DNA from: Nocardiopsis eucommiae
Lineage (GTDB): Bacteria > Actinomycetota > Actinomycetes > Streptosporangiales > Streptosporangiaceae
Assembly (NCBI GenBank): GCA_018388625.1
Contig: CP074402.1
Coordinates: forward strand, 868,001 to 932,000
Length of the DNA stretch: 64,000 nt
Direction of reading: 5' to 3'
Positions 7,897-16,660 of the stretch are shown piece by piece (position 1 is the stretch's first letter; every line of letters begins with the position of its first letter). The notes beneath the pieces were generated by a model. It worked only from the letters and a program-made list of their open reading frames with translations, searched no databases and had not been told where the DNA came from. The position numbers were made by a program, and so were the translations under genes.

Positions 7897-9502
7897 TTGA
7901 GCCAGGACAACGACCGTTCGGAACCCGCCGAGGGTGGGCCCCGCCCCCGCCGAACGGTGGCGCACCCCAGCCGGGCGCGCCGGACGCGCCCGCCCCCGGG
8001 CAGGTGCCCGCCGACCCCTCGCGCGGGTCCGCCGGTCCATGGGGCGCCCCACCGCCCCCGCAGGGAGGTCAGCCTCCCCGCCCCGACCACCCCTCGCACC
8101 GGTCCGGCGCACAGGCGTCCAGCCCCCAGCAGTCTCAGGGGTCGCAGCACTCCCCGGGATCGCAGGCGTACCACGAGTCTCAGGGGCATCCCGGTGCGCA
8201 GGCGCCTACCCCCACCAGACCCCGCAGCCGCAGGGCCAGCACCCACCCACCTCACACCAGGGCCAGCACCCACCCACCTCACACCAGGGCCAGCACCCAC
8301 CCACCTCACACCAGGGCCAGCTGACCGGGCAGCTGCCGAGCCACGGTCACTTCGCCGCGCCCCCGGACCCCCCACGAGGTACGGCCAGCCCGCCCCCGAC
8401 CCCACGGCGGGGCGACGTAGACGAGGGTTCCGGCCTGGGCCGCGCTGAGCGGGATGCTGGTCGTCGCCCTCATCGCGGGCGGCGCGGGCGGTCTCGCGGG
8501 AGGTCTGCTCGGCTCCGGTCAGCAGGCGGCCCCCGACTCCCAGCAGGGCCCGAAGATCAACGAACCCCCGCCCGAGGCGCCCGAGCGCGCCGCCGACACC
8601 ATCGCGGGCGTGGCGCAGCGGGTCAGCCCCAGCGTGGTCTCCCTGCGCAGCGCGGGCGGACGCGTCGGGGCGTCCGGCTCCGGCTTCGTCATCGCTGACG
8701 ACTACGTCGTCACCAACGACCACGTCTCCGCCCCGTTGGAGGAGGACGGGATCGTCATCGAGTACAGCGACGGCAGGTTCAGCCCGGCCACCGTCGTGGG
8801 CTCGGACCCCAGCTCGGACCTGGCCGTCCTCCAGCTGGAGGAGCCCAACGAGGTCGAGCCGCTGGAGTTCGGCGACTCCGACGAGGCCGTCGTGGGCGAC
8901 GAGGTCATCGCGATCGGCGCCCCGCTGGGCCTGGACGGGACGGTCACCCAGGGCATCATCAGCGCCAAGGACCGGCCGGTCAGCTCCGACGAGGGCGAGA
9001 GCCAGTTCTTCGCCCTCCAGACGGACGCCGCGATCAACCCCGGCAACTCGGGCGGCCCGCTCGTGGACATCCAGGGCCGGGTCATCGGCGTCAACTCGAT
9101 GATCATCACCATGGGCGGCGGGTTCATGGGAGAGGCGCAGGGCGGCAGCATCGGACTGGGCTTCGCCATCCCCTCCACGGAGGCGGAGGAGGTCGTCACC
9201 CGGATGATCGACCACGGTGAGACCACCTACGCCGACCTCGGGGTCACCTTCGACCAGGAGAGTTCGGTCATCGGCGCGGTGATCGCCGACGACTCCGGGG
9301 CCGTCGAGAGCGGGGCGCCGCCGACGAGGCGGGGCTGGAGCCGGGCGACGTGATCGTCACCTTCGACGGACGCCGGGTCAACTCCCACGGCGAGCTCCAG
9401 GCCATGGTGCGCGACCGGACCCCCGGCGAGGAGGTCGAGCTGGAGTACGAGCGCGACGGCGAAAGGGAGTCCGTCACCGTCACCCTCGGCTCCGGGGACT
9501 GA
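7897..9502 (+). CDS. htrA: HtrA/DegP-like trypsin-type serine protease with PDZ domain (five apparent frameshifts)
   Basis: Membrane-anchored envelope protease of the SigE regulon. A Pro/Gln/Gly-rich cytoplasmic N-terminus (about 180 residues, including the 9-residue repeat GQHPPTSHQ) precedes one membrane helix (MLVVALIAGGAGGLAGGLLG). The protease domain has the triad in VVTNDHV (His), SSDLAVLQL (Asp) and NPGNSGGPL (Ser). A PDZ domain closes the protein (GLEPGDVIVTFDGRRV). One base appears missing near 7950, 8213, 8385, 8440 and 9325; correction gives 536 residues. The start is the TTG at 7897, after GGAG. A strong hairpin follows. Confidence 0.85.
8231..8321 (+). repeat. 27-bp in-frame tandem repeat inside htrA
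   Basis: Three perfect copies of a 27-base unit (8231-8257, 8258-8284, 8285-8311) and a 10-base partial copy. Each encodes GQHPPTSHQ in the cytoplasmic linker of the protease. Perfect identity indicates recent expansion by slippage or recombination; copy number is likely to vary among strains. Confidence 0.9.
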
Positions 9503-9530
9503 CCGGCGCCGTCCGGCCCCGGGAGAGACG

Positions 9531-9564
9531 ACGGCCCCCGGATCCGCAGGGATCCGGGGGCCGT
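9531..9564. terminator. bidirectional terminator between htrA and mrp
   Basis: A 15-bp perfect stem (ACGGCCCCCGGATCC and its complement) with a 4-base loop, between two convergent genes. Confidence 0.8.
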
Positions 9565-9601
9565 GCGCGTGTCCTCCAGGCGCCCCTGGAGGGGTCGGTC
9601 G

Positions 9602-10741
9602 TCAGCGACCGGCGGGGGAGATACCGAGCTGCATCCCGGCCAGCCCGCGCGGCTTGCCGACGAGCTTCTCCGCGATCGAGACGATCACCTTGCTGGCCTC
9701 GGTCTCGGGGTGGGTCAGGACCAGCGGCTGGCCCTCGTCGCCGCCCTCACGCAGACGGGTGTCCAGCGGGACCTGCCCCATGAGCGGGATCTCGGCACCG
9801 AGGGTCTTGGTCAGCGCGTCGGCGACCGTCTGGCCACCGCCCTGGCCGAAGAGGTGGACCGGCTCTCCGCCGTCCTCCGGCTGGTAGTAGGACATGTTCT
9901 CGATGACACCGGCGATCCGCTGGTGCGTCTGGGCGGTGATCGCGCCCGCGCGTTCGGCGACCTCGGCGGCGGCCTGCTGCGGCGTGGTGACCACGATCAG
10001 CTCGGCGGCAGGGAGGAGCTGGGCGACGGAGATCGCGATGTCACCGGTGCCCGGGGGCAGGTCCATCAGCAGGACGTCCAGGTCACCCCAGAAGACGTCG
10101 GAGAGGAACTGCTGGAGGGCGCGGTGCAGCATCGGGCCGCGCCACACCACCGGGGTGTTGCCCTCGGTGAACATGCCCACCGAGATGACCTTGATGTCGT
10201 GCGCGGTCGGCGGGAGGATCATGTCCTCGACCTTGGTCGGGAAGTCCGACGCACCGAGCATGCGCGGCACCGAGTGGCCGTAGATGTCGGCGTCGACGAC
10301 GCCCACCTTGTGACCCTGGGCCGCGAGCGCGGCGGCGAGGTTCACGGTGACGGACGACTTGCCGACACCGCCCTTGCCCGAGGCGACCGCGTAGACCTTG
10401 GTGAGGGAGTTCGGCTTGGCGAAGGGGATCTCCTTCTCCGCCTGGCCGCCGCGGAGCTTGGTCTGGAGCTCCTTGCGCTGCTCCTCGTTCATGACGTCGA
10501 GCTCGACCGTGACCTTCGTGACGCCGGCGACCTTGGTCACCGCTCCCGTCACGTCCTTCTCGATGCGGCCCTTCATCGGGCACCCGGCCACCGTGAGGTA
10601 GATGCCGACGTGCACCGCGCCGTCGTCACCGATCTCGACGCTCTTGACCATGCCGAGGTCGGTGATGGGTCGGTGGATCTCCGGGTCTTGCACCGTCGTC
10701 AGGGCTTCGTGGACCTGCTCGGTGGTTGGTGTGGAGGACAT
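9602..10741 (-). CDS. mrp: Mrp/NBP35 family iron-sulfur cluster carrier ATPase
   Basis: 379 residues. The N-terminal MIP18/DUF59 domain (about residues 5-90, with TVAGCPMKGRIEKD) is followed by a P-loop ATPase of the Mrp/ApbC type: GKGGVGKSSVTVNLA (Walker A, deviant), DADIYGHSVPRMLG (switch region) and MDLPPGTGD (Walker B). In the family this protein binds and hands over Fe-S clusters in the cytosol. The fold is complete with no frameshift. In several actinomycetes a tatB gene lies between htrA and mrp; none is present here. Confidence 0.95.
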   Translation of the reverse strand: MSSTPTTEQVHEALTTVQDPEIHRPITDLGMVKSVEIGDDGAVHVGIYLTVAGCPMKGRIEKDVTGAVTKVAGVTKVTVELDVMNEEQRKELQTKLRGGQAEKEIPFAKPNSLTKVYAVASGKGGVGKSSVTVNLAAALAAQGHKVGVVDADIYGHSVPRMLGASDFPTKVEDMILPPTAHDIKVISVGMFTEGNTPVVWRGPMLHRALQQFLSDVFWGDLDVLLMDLPPGTGDIAISVAQLLPAAELIVVTTPQQAAAEVAERAGAITAQTHQRIAGVIENMSYYQPEDGGEPVHLFGQGGGQTVADALTKTLGAEIPLMGQVPLDTRLREGGDEGQPLVLTHPETEASKVIVSIAEKLVGKPRGLAGMQLGISPAGR

Positions 10742-10952
10742 GTACTCAATCGTAGGTCAGCGGGACGGGGTGGTTGGCCTGTGGTGGCGCTCGTGTGACC
10801 GCCCGCAGGACCACCAGCTCCAACAGGGGAGGGGCGTGCCGCTATTCCGTCGTCCGGGGGCCTTCGCGGCTCCCGCCCCGCACCGTGACCAGGCGATAAC
10901 GGCGTGGCCTTAACGCAGGCGATACATGCCCGGATAGTAGTCTCAGCGCACG

Positions 10953-12149
10953 ATGGGAAATGTGCCGCCACCGCCTGGTTCGTCCTGGCCCGCCGCGCCT
11001 GAGGGGCCGGAGGGGCAGACTTCTGGTGGCTCCACCCAGGAGCAGACCTGGGCCTGGCCTCCCGGAGGCGCGCGCCAGACCCCGCCCGGCGGGCACCCCG
11101 CGCTGACTCCGGACCCGTCGGTGTGGGCCTGGCCACCACCGCGACCGGTGCGGCAGAACCTGTTCGCCTGTGCGGAGATCCCCGAAGGTGAGTCCTATCA
11201 CAGGCTGGCCCGGACTCCGAGGTTCCGTTGGTGGGTCCCGCCCCTCGCGCTCCTGGTCTTCGCCGTCCTGCTGTTCTTCCTGTGGGTCGGCGTGGTGGTC
11301 GTGATGACCATCGTCGCGATCCTCGGCGGCAGCGGTCTGGCACCGGACTCCGTCCGGGTGGGGGAGATCGCCGGGCTGGCGTTCGGTCTGTCCGCGATAG
11401 CCCTGCTGGCACCGGTCACCCTCTTCGTGGCCCGCGTGGTGCAGTGGCGCAGACCCGGTTCCCTGCTCTCCGTCACCGGACACCTGCGCTGGCGCTGGCT
11501 GGCCCGCTGCGTGTTCACGGCGGCCGTCCCCGTCACTGCGGCCACCGCGCTGCTCCTGGCGTTCACCGGGGAGGGCCCGGCCGACCTGCCGATCACCGTC
11601 GACTACGGAAGCGTCGAGGTCCTCGCGGCGGCGATGCTCGTGATCGTGCTGCTGGTCCCGCTCCAGTCCGTGGCCGAGGAGATGACGCTGCGCGGGATGG
11701 TCATGCAGCTCGTCGGCTCGCTGGGGTCACCCGACGGAGACTCCGCCTTCTCCCGGGTGCTGCGCTCCCCGTGGCCCGCCATCCTGGCGGGCGGCACGCT
11801 CTTCGCGGCCCTGTACGCGGCCACCCACCCGGGCGACGCGTGGAACACGGCGGCGCTGGCCGTCCTCGGTCTGGGCATGGCCTGGGTGACCTGGCGCACC
11901 GGCGGCCTGGAGGCCGCGATCGGCCTGCACGTGGTGAACAGCCTCGTCCAGTTCGGCGTGTGCGCCGTGGAGGGCCGCCTGGACGAGGTGGGCACCGGGG
12001 TCGTGCTCGGCGGAGGCCTGCCCCTGGGAACCAACACCCCGATGACCCTGGCCCTGGCCGTGGTCCAGGTCGGGCTCTACCTTCTCCTGGTCGGCGCCAT
12101 GGCGCGCCGCCACGGGGTGCGACGCCGCAGCGCCACCTCTCAGGTCTGA
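10953..12149 (+). CDS. CPBP (Abi) family intramembrane glutamic endopeptidase
   Basis: A 398-residue membrane protein. A Pro/Trp-rich cytoplasmic N-terminus of about 80 residues precedes seven or eight hydrophobic segments. The CPBP motifs are present: AEEMTLRG (EExxxR, about residue 235), ALYAATHP (the H motif) and GLHVVNSL (HxxxN). Bacterial members are intramembrane proteases related to Rce1, often linked to envelope stress or bacteriocin immunity. The 3' end overlaps the convergent GtrA gene by 10 bp. The Pro/Trp repeats (WAWPPG, VWAWPPPR) in the N-terminus are unusual for the family and may be a protein-interaction tail. Confidence 0.9.
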   Translation: MGNVPPPPGSSWPAAPEGPEGQTSGGSTQEQTWAWPPGGARQTPPGGHPALTPDPSVWAWPPPRPVRQNLFACAEIPEGESYHRLARTPRFRWWVPPLALLVFAVLLFFLWVGVVVVMTIVAILGGSGLAPDSVRVGEIAGLAFGLSAIALLAPVTLFVARVVQWRRPGSLLSVTGHLRWRWLARCVFTAAVPVTAATALLLAFTGEGPADLPITVDYGSVEVLAAAMLVIVLLVPLQSVAEEMTLRGMVMQLVGSLGSPDGDSAFSRVLRSPWPAILAGGTLFAALYAATHPGDAWNTAALAVLGLGMAWVTWRTGGLEAAIGLHVVNSLVQFGVCAVEGRLDEVGTGVVLGGGLPLGTNTPMTLALAVVQVGLYLLLVGAMARRHGVRRRSATSQV

Positions 12150-12601
12150 GAGCGCGCGGCGTCCGGCACGGGGTCCGGCGGGAACACCCAGGTGCGGTAG
12201 GCGAAGAAGCGGAACAGCGTCCCCAGCCCCACCCCCACCACGTTTCCGGAGACGTTCTGCGCCAGGGCGCCCTCCAGGCCGAGCACGTACAGCGAGAAGG
12301 CCTGGCAGCCCACCTGGATGAGCATCCCCACGCCGTTCATCACCAGGAAGAGGAAGGTCTCCCGCCCCAGGCCGGTGCTGGCCCGGTCGTTGAAGGTCCA
12401 GAACCGGTTGCCCACGAAGGCCACCGCGATGGCGCACGAGGTGCCCACCACCTGCCCCGCCATCGACCCCATGCCGCCCGCCCACAGCAGGTTGGTCGCG
12501 GTCAGCTGCACCACGTACGCGATCGCGCCGACGGAGCCGAACTTGCCGACCTCGGAGGCTAGCCGGGCCAGCCTGGGGCGGCGGGAGAGGAACTCGCGCA
12601 T
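12140..12601 (-). CDS. GtrA family membrane protein
   Basis: A 153-residue protein with four predicted membrane segments. The family features are KFGSVGAIAYVVQLTATNLL in the first helix, VGNRFWTFND between helices 2 and 3, and LFRFFAYRTWVF near the end. GtrA-type proteins are thought to flip polyprenyl-phosphate-linked sugars across the membrane in O-antigen, arabinogalactan or teichoic-acid glycosylation. ATG 12601 is chosen because GGAGG lies 12 bases before it; GTG 12634 is an alternative. The gene is divergent from purK, as in many actinomycetes. Confidence 0.9.
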   Translation of the reverse strand: MREFLSRRPRLARLASEVGKFGSVGAIAYVVQLTATNLLWAGGMGSMAGQVVGTSCAIAVAFVGNRFWTFNDRASTGLGRETFLFLVMNGVGMLIQVGCQAFSLYVLGLEGALAQNVSGNVVGVGLGTLFRFFAYRTWVFPPDPVPDAARSQT

Positions 12602-12799
12602 GGCCTGCGCCCTCCGGGTCCTGGTGGGGGTCACGGCGGCGGGGGAGTGGGCCCTGGGGGTGGTGCACCCGCACACCCTAGACTCTATCCGGGGCCTTCG
12701 AGAGACACCCCGGCCGCGGGTTCCGAGCCGAACGGCCAGGTTCCGCCGTGCGCGGGGCCGCCCCGCATCCGCGGTTGACGAGCATTGAGTTGAGGAACT

Positions 12800-13957
12800 G
12801 TGAGCGAGCGTAACCGCATCGTCCCCCGCGTGGGAATGGTGGGCGGAGGCCAACTCTCCCGGATGACCCACCAGGCGGGCATCGGGCTGGGCGTGGACTT
12901 CTCCGTCCTGGCCGCCGACCCCCGGGACAGCGCGGCCCTGGTCTGCGGCGACGTCACCCTGGGCGACGACCGAGGCCTCGACGACGTCCTGGCCTTCGCC
13001 AAGGCCAACGACGTGGTCACCTTCGACCACGAGCACGTGCCCGAACCCGTCCTGCGGGCCGTGGAGGAGGCGGGCGGGCTGCTGAGGCCCGGTCGCGACG
13101 CCCTCCGCTTCGCCCAGGACAAGCTGCGCATGCGCACCCGCATGGCCGAGCTGGGCGCACCGTCCCCGCGCTGGCGGGCGGTGACCACCCTGGAACACGT
13201 CACCGGGTTCGCCGGGGACACCGGGTGGCCGGTCGTGCTCAAGGCCGCGCGCGGCGGTTACGACGGCAAGGGCGTGTGGATCGTCGACGGCCCGGAGGAG
13301 GCCCGCGAGGTCGTGGACCGCGCCGCCGCCGAGGACGTCCCGTTGCTCGTGGAGGAGAAGGTGGACTTCTCCCGCGAGCTCGCCGTCCAGGTGGCCCGCT
13401 CGCCGCACGGGCAGGTCGCCGTGTACCCCGTCGTGGAGACCGTCCAGCGCGGCGGGATCTGCCACGAGGTGATCGCCCCCGCGCCGGACCTGGCGGAGGA
13501 GAGGGCCCTGCGCGCCCAGAAGCTGGCCATCGAGATCGCGCACGCCCTGGACGTCACGGGCGTGCTCGCGGTGGAGATGTTCGAGACCGCCGACGACGTG
13601 GTCGTCAACGAGCTGGCCATGCGCCCGCACAACTCCGGCCACTGGAGCATCGAGGGTGCTCGCACGTCCCAGTTCGAGCAGCACCTGCGCGCGGTCCTGA
13701 ACCTGCCCCTGGGCTCACCGCGCACCAACGCCCCCTACACCGTCATGGCCAACCTGCTCGGCGGCGAGGACCCGGAGGTCTACCGCCGCTACCTGCACGT
13801 GATGGCCAAGGACCCCGAGGTGAAGGTGCACTTCTACGGCAAGGACGTGCGTCCGGGCCGCAAGATCGGGCACGTCACCGTGATGGGCGACGACTACCAG
13901 GACCTGCTGGAGCGCGCCCGCGACGCCGCTTCCTACCTGCGAGGAGACCAGAAGTGA
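12800..13957 (+). CDS. purK: N5-carboxyaminoimidazole ribonucleotide synthase
   Basis: An ATP-grasp enzyme of purine synthesis converting AIR, bicarbonate and ATP to N5-CAIR. 385 residues with the N-terminal pre-ATP-grasp domain ([11 protein letters not shown]), the ATP-grasp lid ([15 protein letters not shown], about 150-165), the catalytic block ([20 protein letters not shown], about 255-275) and RPHNSGHWS. It overlaps purE by 4 bp, so the pair is translationally coupled and carries out successive steps. Confidence 0.96.
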   Translation: MSERNRIVPRVGMVGGGQLSRMTHQAGIGLGVDFSVLAADPRDSAALVCGDVTLGDDRGLDDVLAFAKANDVVTFDHEHVPEPVLRAVEEAGGLLRPGRDALRFAQDKLRMRTRMAELGAPSPRWRAVTTLEHVTGFAGDTGWPVVLKAARGGYDGKGVWIVDGPEEAREVVDRAAAEDVPLLVEEKVDFSRELAVQVARSPHGQVAVYPVVETVQRGGICHEVIAPAPDLAEERALRAQKLAIEIAHALDVTGVLAVEMFETADDVVVNELAMRPHNSGHWSIEGARTSQFEQHLRAVLNLPLGSPRTNAPYTVMANLLGGEDPEVYRRYLHVMAKDPEVKVHFYGKDVRPGRKIGHVTVMGDDYQDLLERARDAASYLRGDQK

Positions 13958-14487
13958 CCGACAGCAAGCCCCTGGTGGGCATCGTGATGGGGTCCGACTC
14001 CGACTGGCCCGTGATGCGTGGCGCGGCCGAGGCCCTCACCGAGTTCGGGGTCCCCTTCGAGGCCGACGTGGTCTCGGCGCACCGCATGCCGCACGAGATG
14101 ATCTCCTACGGTTCGGAGGCGGCGGGGCGCGGGCTCAAGGCGATCATCGCCGGCGCGGGCGGCGCGGCCCACCTGCCGGGGATGCTGGCCTCGGTGACCA
14201 CCCTCCCGGTCATCGGTGTCCCGGTGCCGCTCAAGTACCTCGACGGCATGGACTCGCTGCTGTCCATCGTGCAGATGCCCGCCGGGGTGCCGGTGGCCAC
14301 CGTGGCGGTGGGCGCCGCGCGCAACGCCGGTCTGCTGGCCGTGCGCCAGCTCGCCGCGCACGACCAGCGGCTGGCCGAGCGCATGACCGCCTTCCAGGAG
14401 GAGCTCAGGGAGCAGGCGCACGCCAAGGGCGAGCGGCTGCGCCGCGAGGTGGCCGACGGCGGCCGGACCATGGGGTTCGGCCGGTAG
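13954..14487 (+). CDS. purE: N5-carboxyaminoimidazole ribonucleotide mutase
   Basis: 177 residues, class I PurE, converting N5-CAIR to CAIR. The diagnostic phosphate-binding loop [13 protein letters not shown] is at residues 8-20, the active-site SAHRMP near 46, and the octamer-forming [13 protein letters not shown] near 75-88 is intact. The GTG start overlaps the purK stop. Confidence 0.96.
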   Translation: MTDSKPLVGIVMGSDSDWPVMRGAAEALTEFGVPFEADVVSAHRMPHEMISYGSEAAGRGLKAIIAGAGGAAHLPGMLASVTTLPVIGVPVPLKYLDGMDSLLSIVQMPAGVPVATVAVGAARNAGLLAVRQLAAHDQRLAERMTAFQEELREQAHAKGERLRREVADGGRTMGFGR

Positions 14488-14493
14488 GGAGCC

Positions 14494-15060
14494 TCACTCG
14501 GGCAGGAGCGCGCGCAGCCCGTCCATCGCCTGGTCCACCGTGGGCAGGGAGTCGGGGTCGACCAGGTACTGGAGGACGTATCCGGTGACCAGGTTGTAGA
14601 CCATCGACCCAAGGCCCGCGGCGGTGCCGGGGTCGACCTCGGCCACGGGGACGCCCAGGATCAGGGCGCCGAACTCCCGGCGGGCCTCCGCGATCCCCTC
14701 GGCCAGGTGCGCGCGCATGTCCTCGTCGAACTGGGCCTGGCCGAAGACCTGGACGCTGGAGACCATCAGGTCGCGGTGCTGGGGGAGGGTCTCGAACAGC
14801 GTGGTGAGCAGGAGCCGCGCCCGGTCCCGTGCGGTCTCCGGGCGGGACCGGGCGACGGCCTCCGCGAAGACGTCGCCCCACTCGCCGGTCGCCTCGATCA
14901 CGGCGGTGTTCATGAGGCGGTCCTTGGACCCGAAGTGGTATCCGATGGACGCCAGGTGCGCGCCGGAGGCGGCGGCGATGTCCCGGGCAGTGGTCTTGGC
15001 GTAGCCCTTCTCCGCCAGGCACTTCCTCGCGCCCACCAGCAGGTCCTCACGTTGGCTCAT
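14494..15060 (-). CDS. TetR family transcriptional regulator
   Basis: 188 residues. The N-terminal helix-turn-helix (residues 5-50: GYAKTTARDIAAASG followed by IGYHFGSKDRLM) is canonical TetR. The C-terminal half is an all-helical ligand-binding domain with no recognisable ligand signature. It is convergent with purE (6 bp apart). The palindromic sequence 18-34 bp before its start suggests autoregulation. No obvious target gene is divergent from it other than the OsmC gene, which reads the same way. Confidence 0.9.
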   Translation of the reverse strand: MSQREDLLVGARKCLAEKGYAKTTARDIAAASGAHLASIGYHFGSKDRLMNTAVIEATGEWGDVFAEAVARSRPETARDRARLLLTTLFETLPQHRDLMVSSVQVFGQAQFDEDMRAHLAEGIAEARREFGALILGVPVAEVDPGTAAGLGSMVYNLVTGYVLQYLVDPDSLPTVDQAMDGLRALLPE

Positions 15061-15077
15061 GCCGCCAGCCTAGCATT

Positions 15078-15094
15078 TTGACGTACGTACATAC
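15078..15094 (-). promoter_or_regulatory. probable operator/promoter of the TetR gene
   Basis: On the plus strand TTGACGTACGTACATA contains the self-complementary core ACGTACGT. It lies 18-34 bp upstream of the TetR start codon, where a TetR dimer would block transcription. AT content is higher than in the surrounding DNA. Confidence 0.45.
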
Positions 15095-15265
15095 CGCTGT
15101 CCCGTCCGGTCGGGGCCGGCGGCGGACACGGCCGTGGACGACGCCAGTGCCGACCGGACGGGGCCCTCGACTCCCCGGACGCGGGGGCGGGCCGAGGCCC
15201 GCGGCGACGCCCCTTCGTCGCCCCGGGCCCTCGTGCTCGCTCCCGGCCCCCGGGAGCGCGGGGCC

Positions 15266-15691
15266 TCAGCGCAGGGTGGCCGTGAGGGTGATGGTCGTTC
15301 CCCTGAGCGCCTGGCTGACCGGGCAGTTCTCCTTGGCGTCCTCGGCGATCCGCTGGAAGTCCTCCTCGGAGATCCCGGGGATGTCGGCCTCGACGCTGAG
15401 CTGGACACCGGTGATCCCCTCACCGGGCTGGAAGGTCACGGCCGCCCGGGTGTCCACACTCCGGGGAGGTGTGCCCGCACCGGCCAGGGCGTGCGAGAAC
15501 GCCATCGAGTAGCAGGTGGCGTGCGCGGCGCCGATCAGCTCCTCCGGGCTGGTCCGGCCCTCCGGGGCGTTGGCGCGGGACGCCCACGTGACGTCGAAGG
15601 TCCCGACCCCGGACGAGTCCAGGGAGACCTGCCCCTGCCCGTCCAGGAGCGCTCCCTCCCAGTGCGCGGTCGCGTTGCGTGTGGTCGCCAT
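15266..15691 (-). CDS. osmC: OsmC-family peroxiredoxin
   Basis: 141 residues. Both redox cysteines of the OsmC/Ohr family are present: one in GAAHATCYSMAFSHAL (about residue 60) and one in ENCPVSQALRG (about 124). The N-terminus ATTRNATAHWEGALLDGQG is typical of the OsmC subgroup, which reduces organic hydroperoxides in the cytosol. ATG 15691 has a good ribosome site (GAGGAG) 7 bases before it. Confidence 0.93.
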   Translation of the reverse strand: MATTRNATAHWEGALLDGQGQVSLDSSGVGTFDVTWASRANAPEGRTSPEELIGAAHATCYSMAFSHALAGAGTPPRSVDTRAAVTFQPGEGITGVQLSVEADIPGISEEDFQRIAEDAKENCPVSQALRGTTITLTATLR

Positions 15692-15832
15692 GGCGTGCTC
15701 CTCGTGTGTACTGGTCGAACGGTCGCAGTCAGCCTCGCAGCCCGAGGGCGTTCGTGGCGCCACGACGCCCCGCAATCCGGTTGCGGGAACGCGTCCGCCG
15801 TCCCCGGCGGGCGGGGACACGCCCCTGGGCCG

Positions 15833-16531
15833 TCAGGCTCCCAGGCCGTAGCCGTCCGGGGCGACGCACTCCTCCGTGGGGCGCTGCTCCAGGTAGCCCC
15901 ACTCCAGGAGGTCGTTGACCGGTACGTTGCCCTCACCCTCGGCCTCGGGGACCTCCTCGGCGGGGACCAGCAGCTGCTCGCCGCCGCCGGGCTGCTCGAA
16001 GTGCGGAGCGATCGGGCCGACCCAGGCGGAGACGGGTTCGGTGACCTCGTAGCAGTTGTAGTTGTGCTCGGGCCCGTCCGGCCAGGTGTTCAGCGAGTTC
16101 GGCGGCAGCGCGCGCTCGGCGTAGGGGGCGCCCGCCGGAGCGAGGAACGAGCCCCACGGGGAACCGAAGCGATCCAGCATCCAGCCCGAGGGCAACTCCT
16201 GGAGCTCCTTCAGGGGCTGACCGTCGACGACCACGAAACCGTCGTGCTCCGGGTAGTCCCAGCTGCCGTCGACGGTCCACCAGCGGTCCAGGAACTCCAC
16301 GGGGGACAGGCCGCCGAGCCGGTCGTACCCCTCGACCAGGCTTCCCACCGGGCCGTCCTCGGGCAGCTCGGACGGGCCCAGCCGGGAGTCGCCGCACAGG
16401 TAGCGGTCCAGGTCCTCCGCGCTGGGCGGCGGGGTCAGGGCCGGGCAGCCCGAGGGCTCGGCGGAGGCGGGAGCACCGGCGGCGACCACCAGGGCGAGGG
16501 CGGCACCGACCACCAGGGGGAACTTCGACAT
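15833..16531 (-). CDS. secreted TNT-domain protein (NAD+ glycohydrolase toxin-like)
   Basis: 232 residues with a signal peptide (about 1-24: KFPLVVGAALALVVAAGAPA, ending ASA). After a linker (30-100) the C-terminal half carries the tuberculosis-necrotizing-toxin fold signature: LDRFGSPWGSFLAPAG, ERALPPNSLN, YEVTEPVSAWVGPIAPHF, then QPGGGEQLL and a final VNDLLEWGYL. In TNT proteins these strands build an NAD+-cleaving site; the Arg and Gln used there have counterparts here (DRFG; FEQPGGG). No immunity gene is recognisable next door. The family may also serve secreted NADase roles without contact toxicity. Four Cys residues may form disulfides. Confidence 0.8.
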   Translation of the reverse strand: MSKFPLVVGAALALVVAAGAPASAEPSGCPALTPPPSAEDLDRYLCGDSRLGPSELPEDGPVGSLVEGYDRLGGLSPVEFLDRWWTVDGSWDYPEHDGFVVVDGQPLKELQELPSGWMLDRFGSPWGSFLAPAGAPYAERALPPNSLNTWPDGPEHNYNCYEVTEPVSAWVGPIAPHFEQPGGGEQLLVPAEEVPEAEGEGNVPVNDLLEWGYLEQRPTEECVAPDGYGLGA

Positions 16532-16619
16532 GGGACTCCGTTCGGCTGGACCCTCGGTCGACACCAAGGGTCACGGGAAAACTACCGAACGCAGTCAACC
16601 ACGGGTGTGGCGTACACGA

Positions 16620-16651
16620 CGAACGGCCGCTCCCCCGGGAGCGGCCGTTCG
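16620..16651 (-). terminator. terminator after the UDP-glucose dehydrogenase gene
   Basis: A 15-bp perfect stem (CGAACGGCCGCTCCC and its complement) with a two-base centre, 10 bp downstream of the ugd stop. Confidence 0.8.
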
Positions 16652-16660
16652 GTACGTCGG

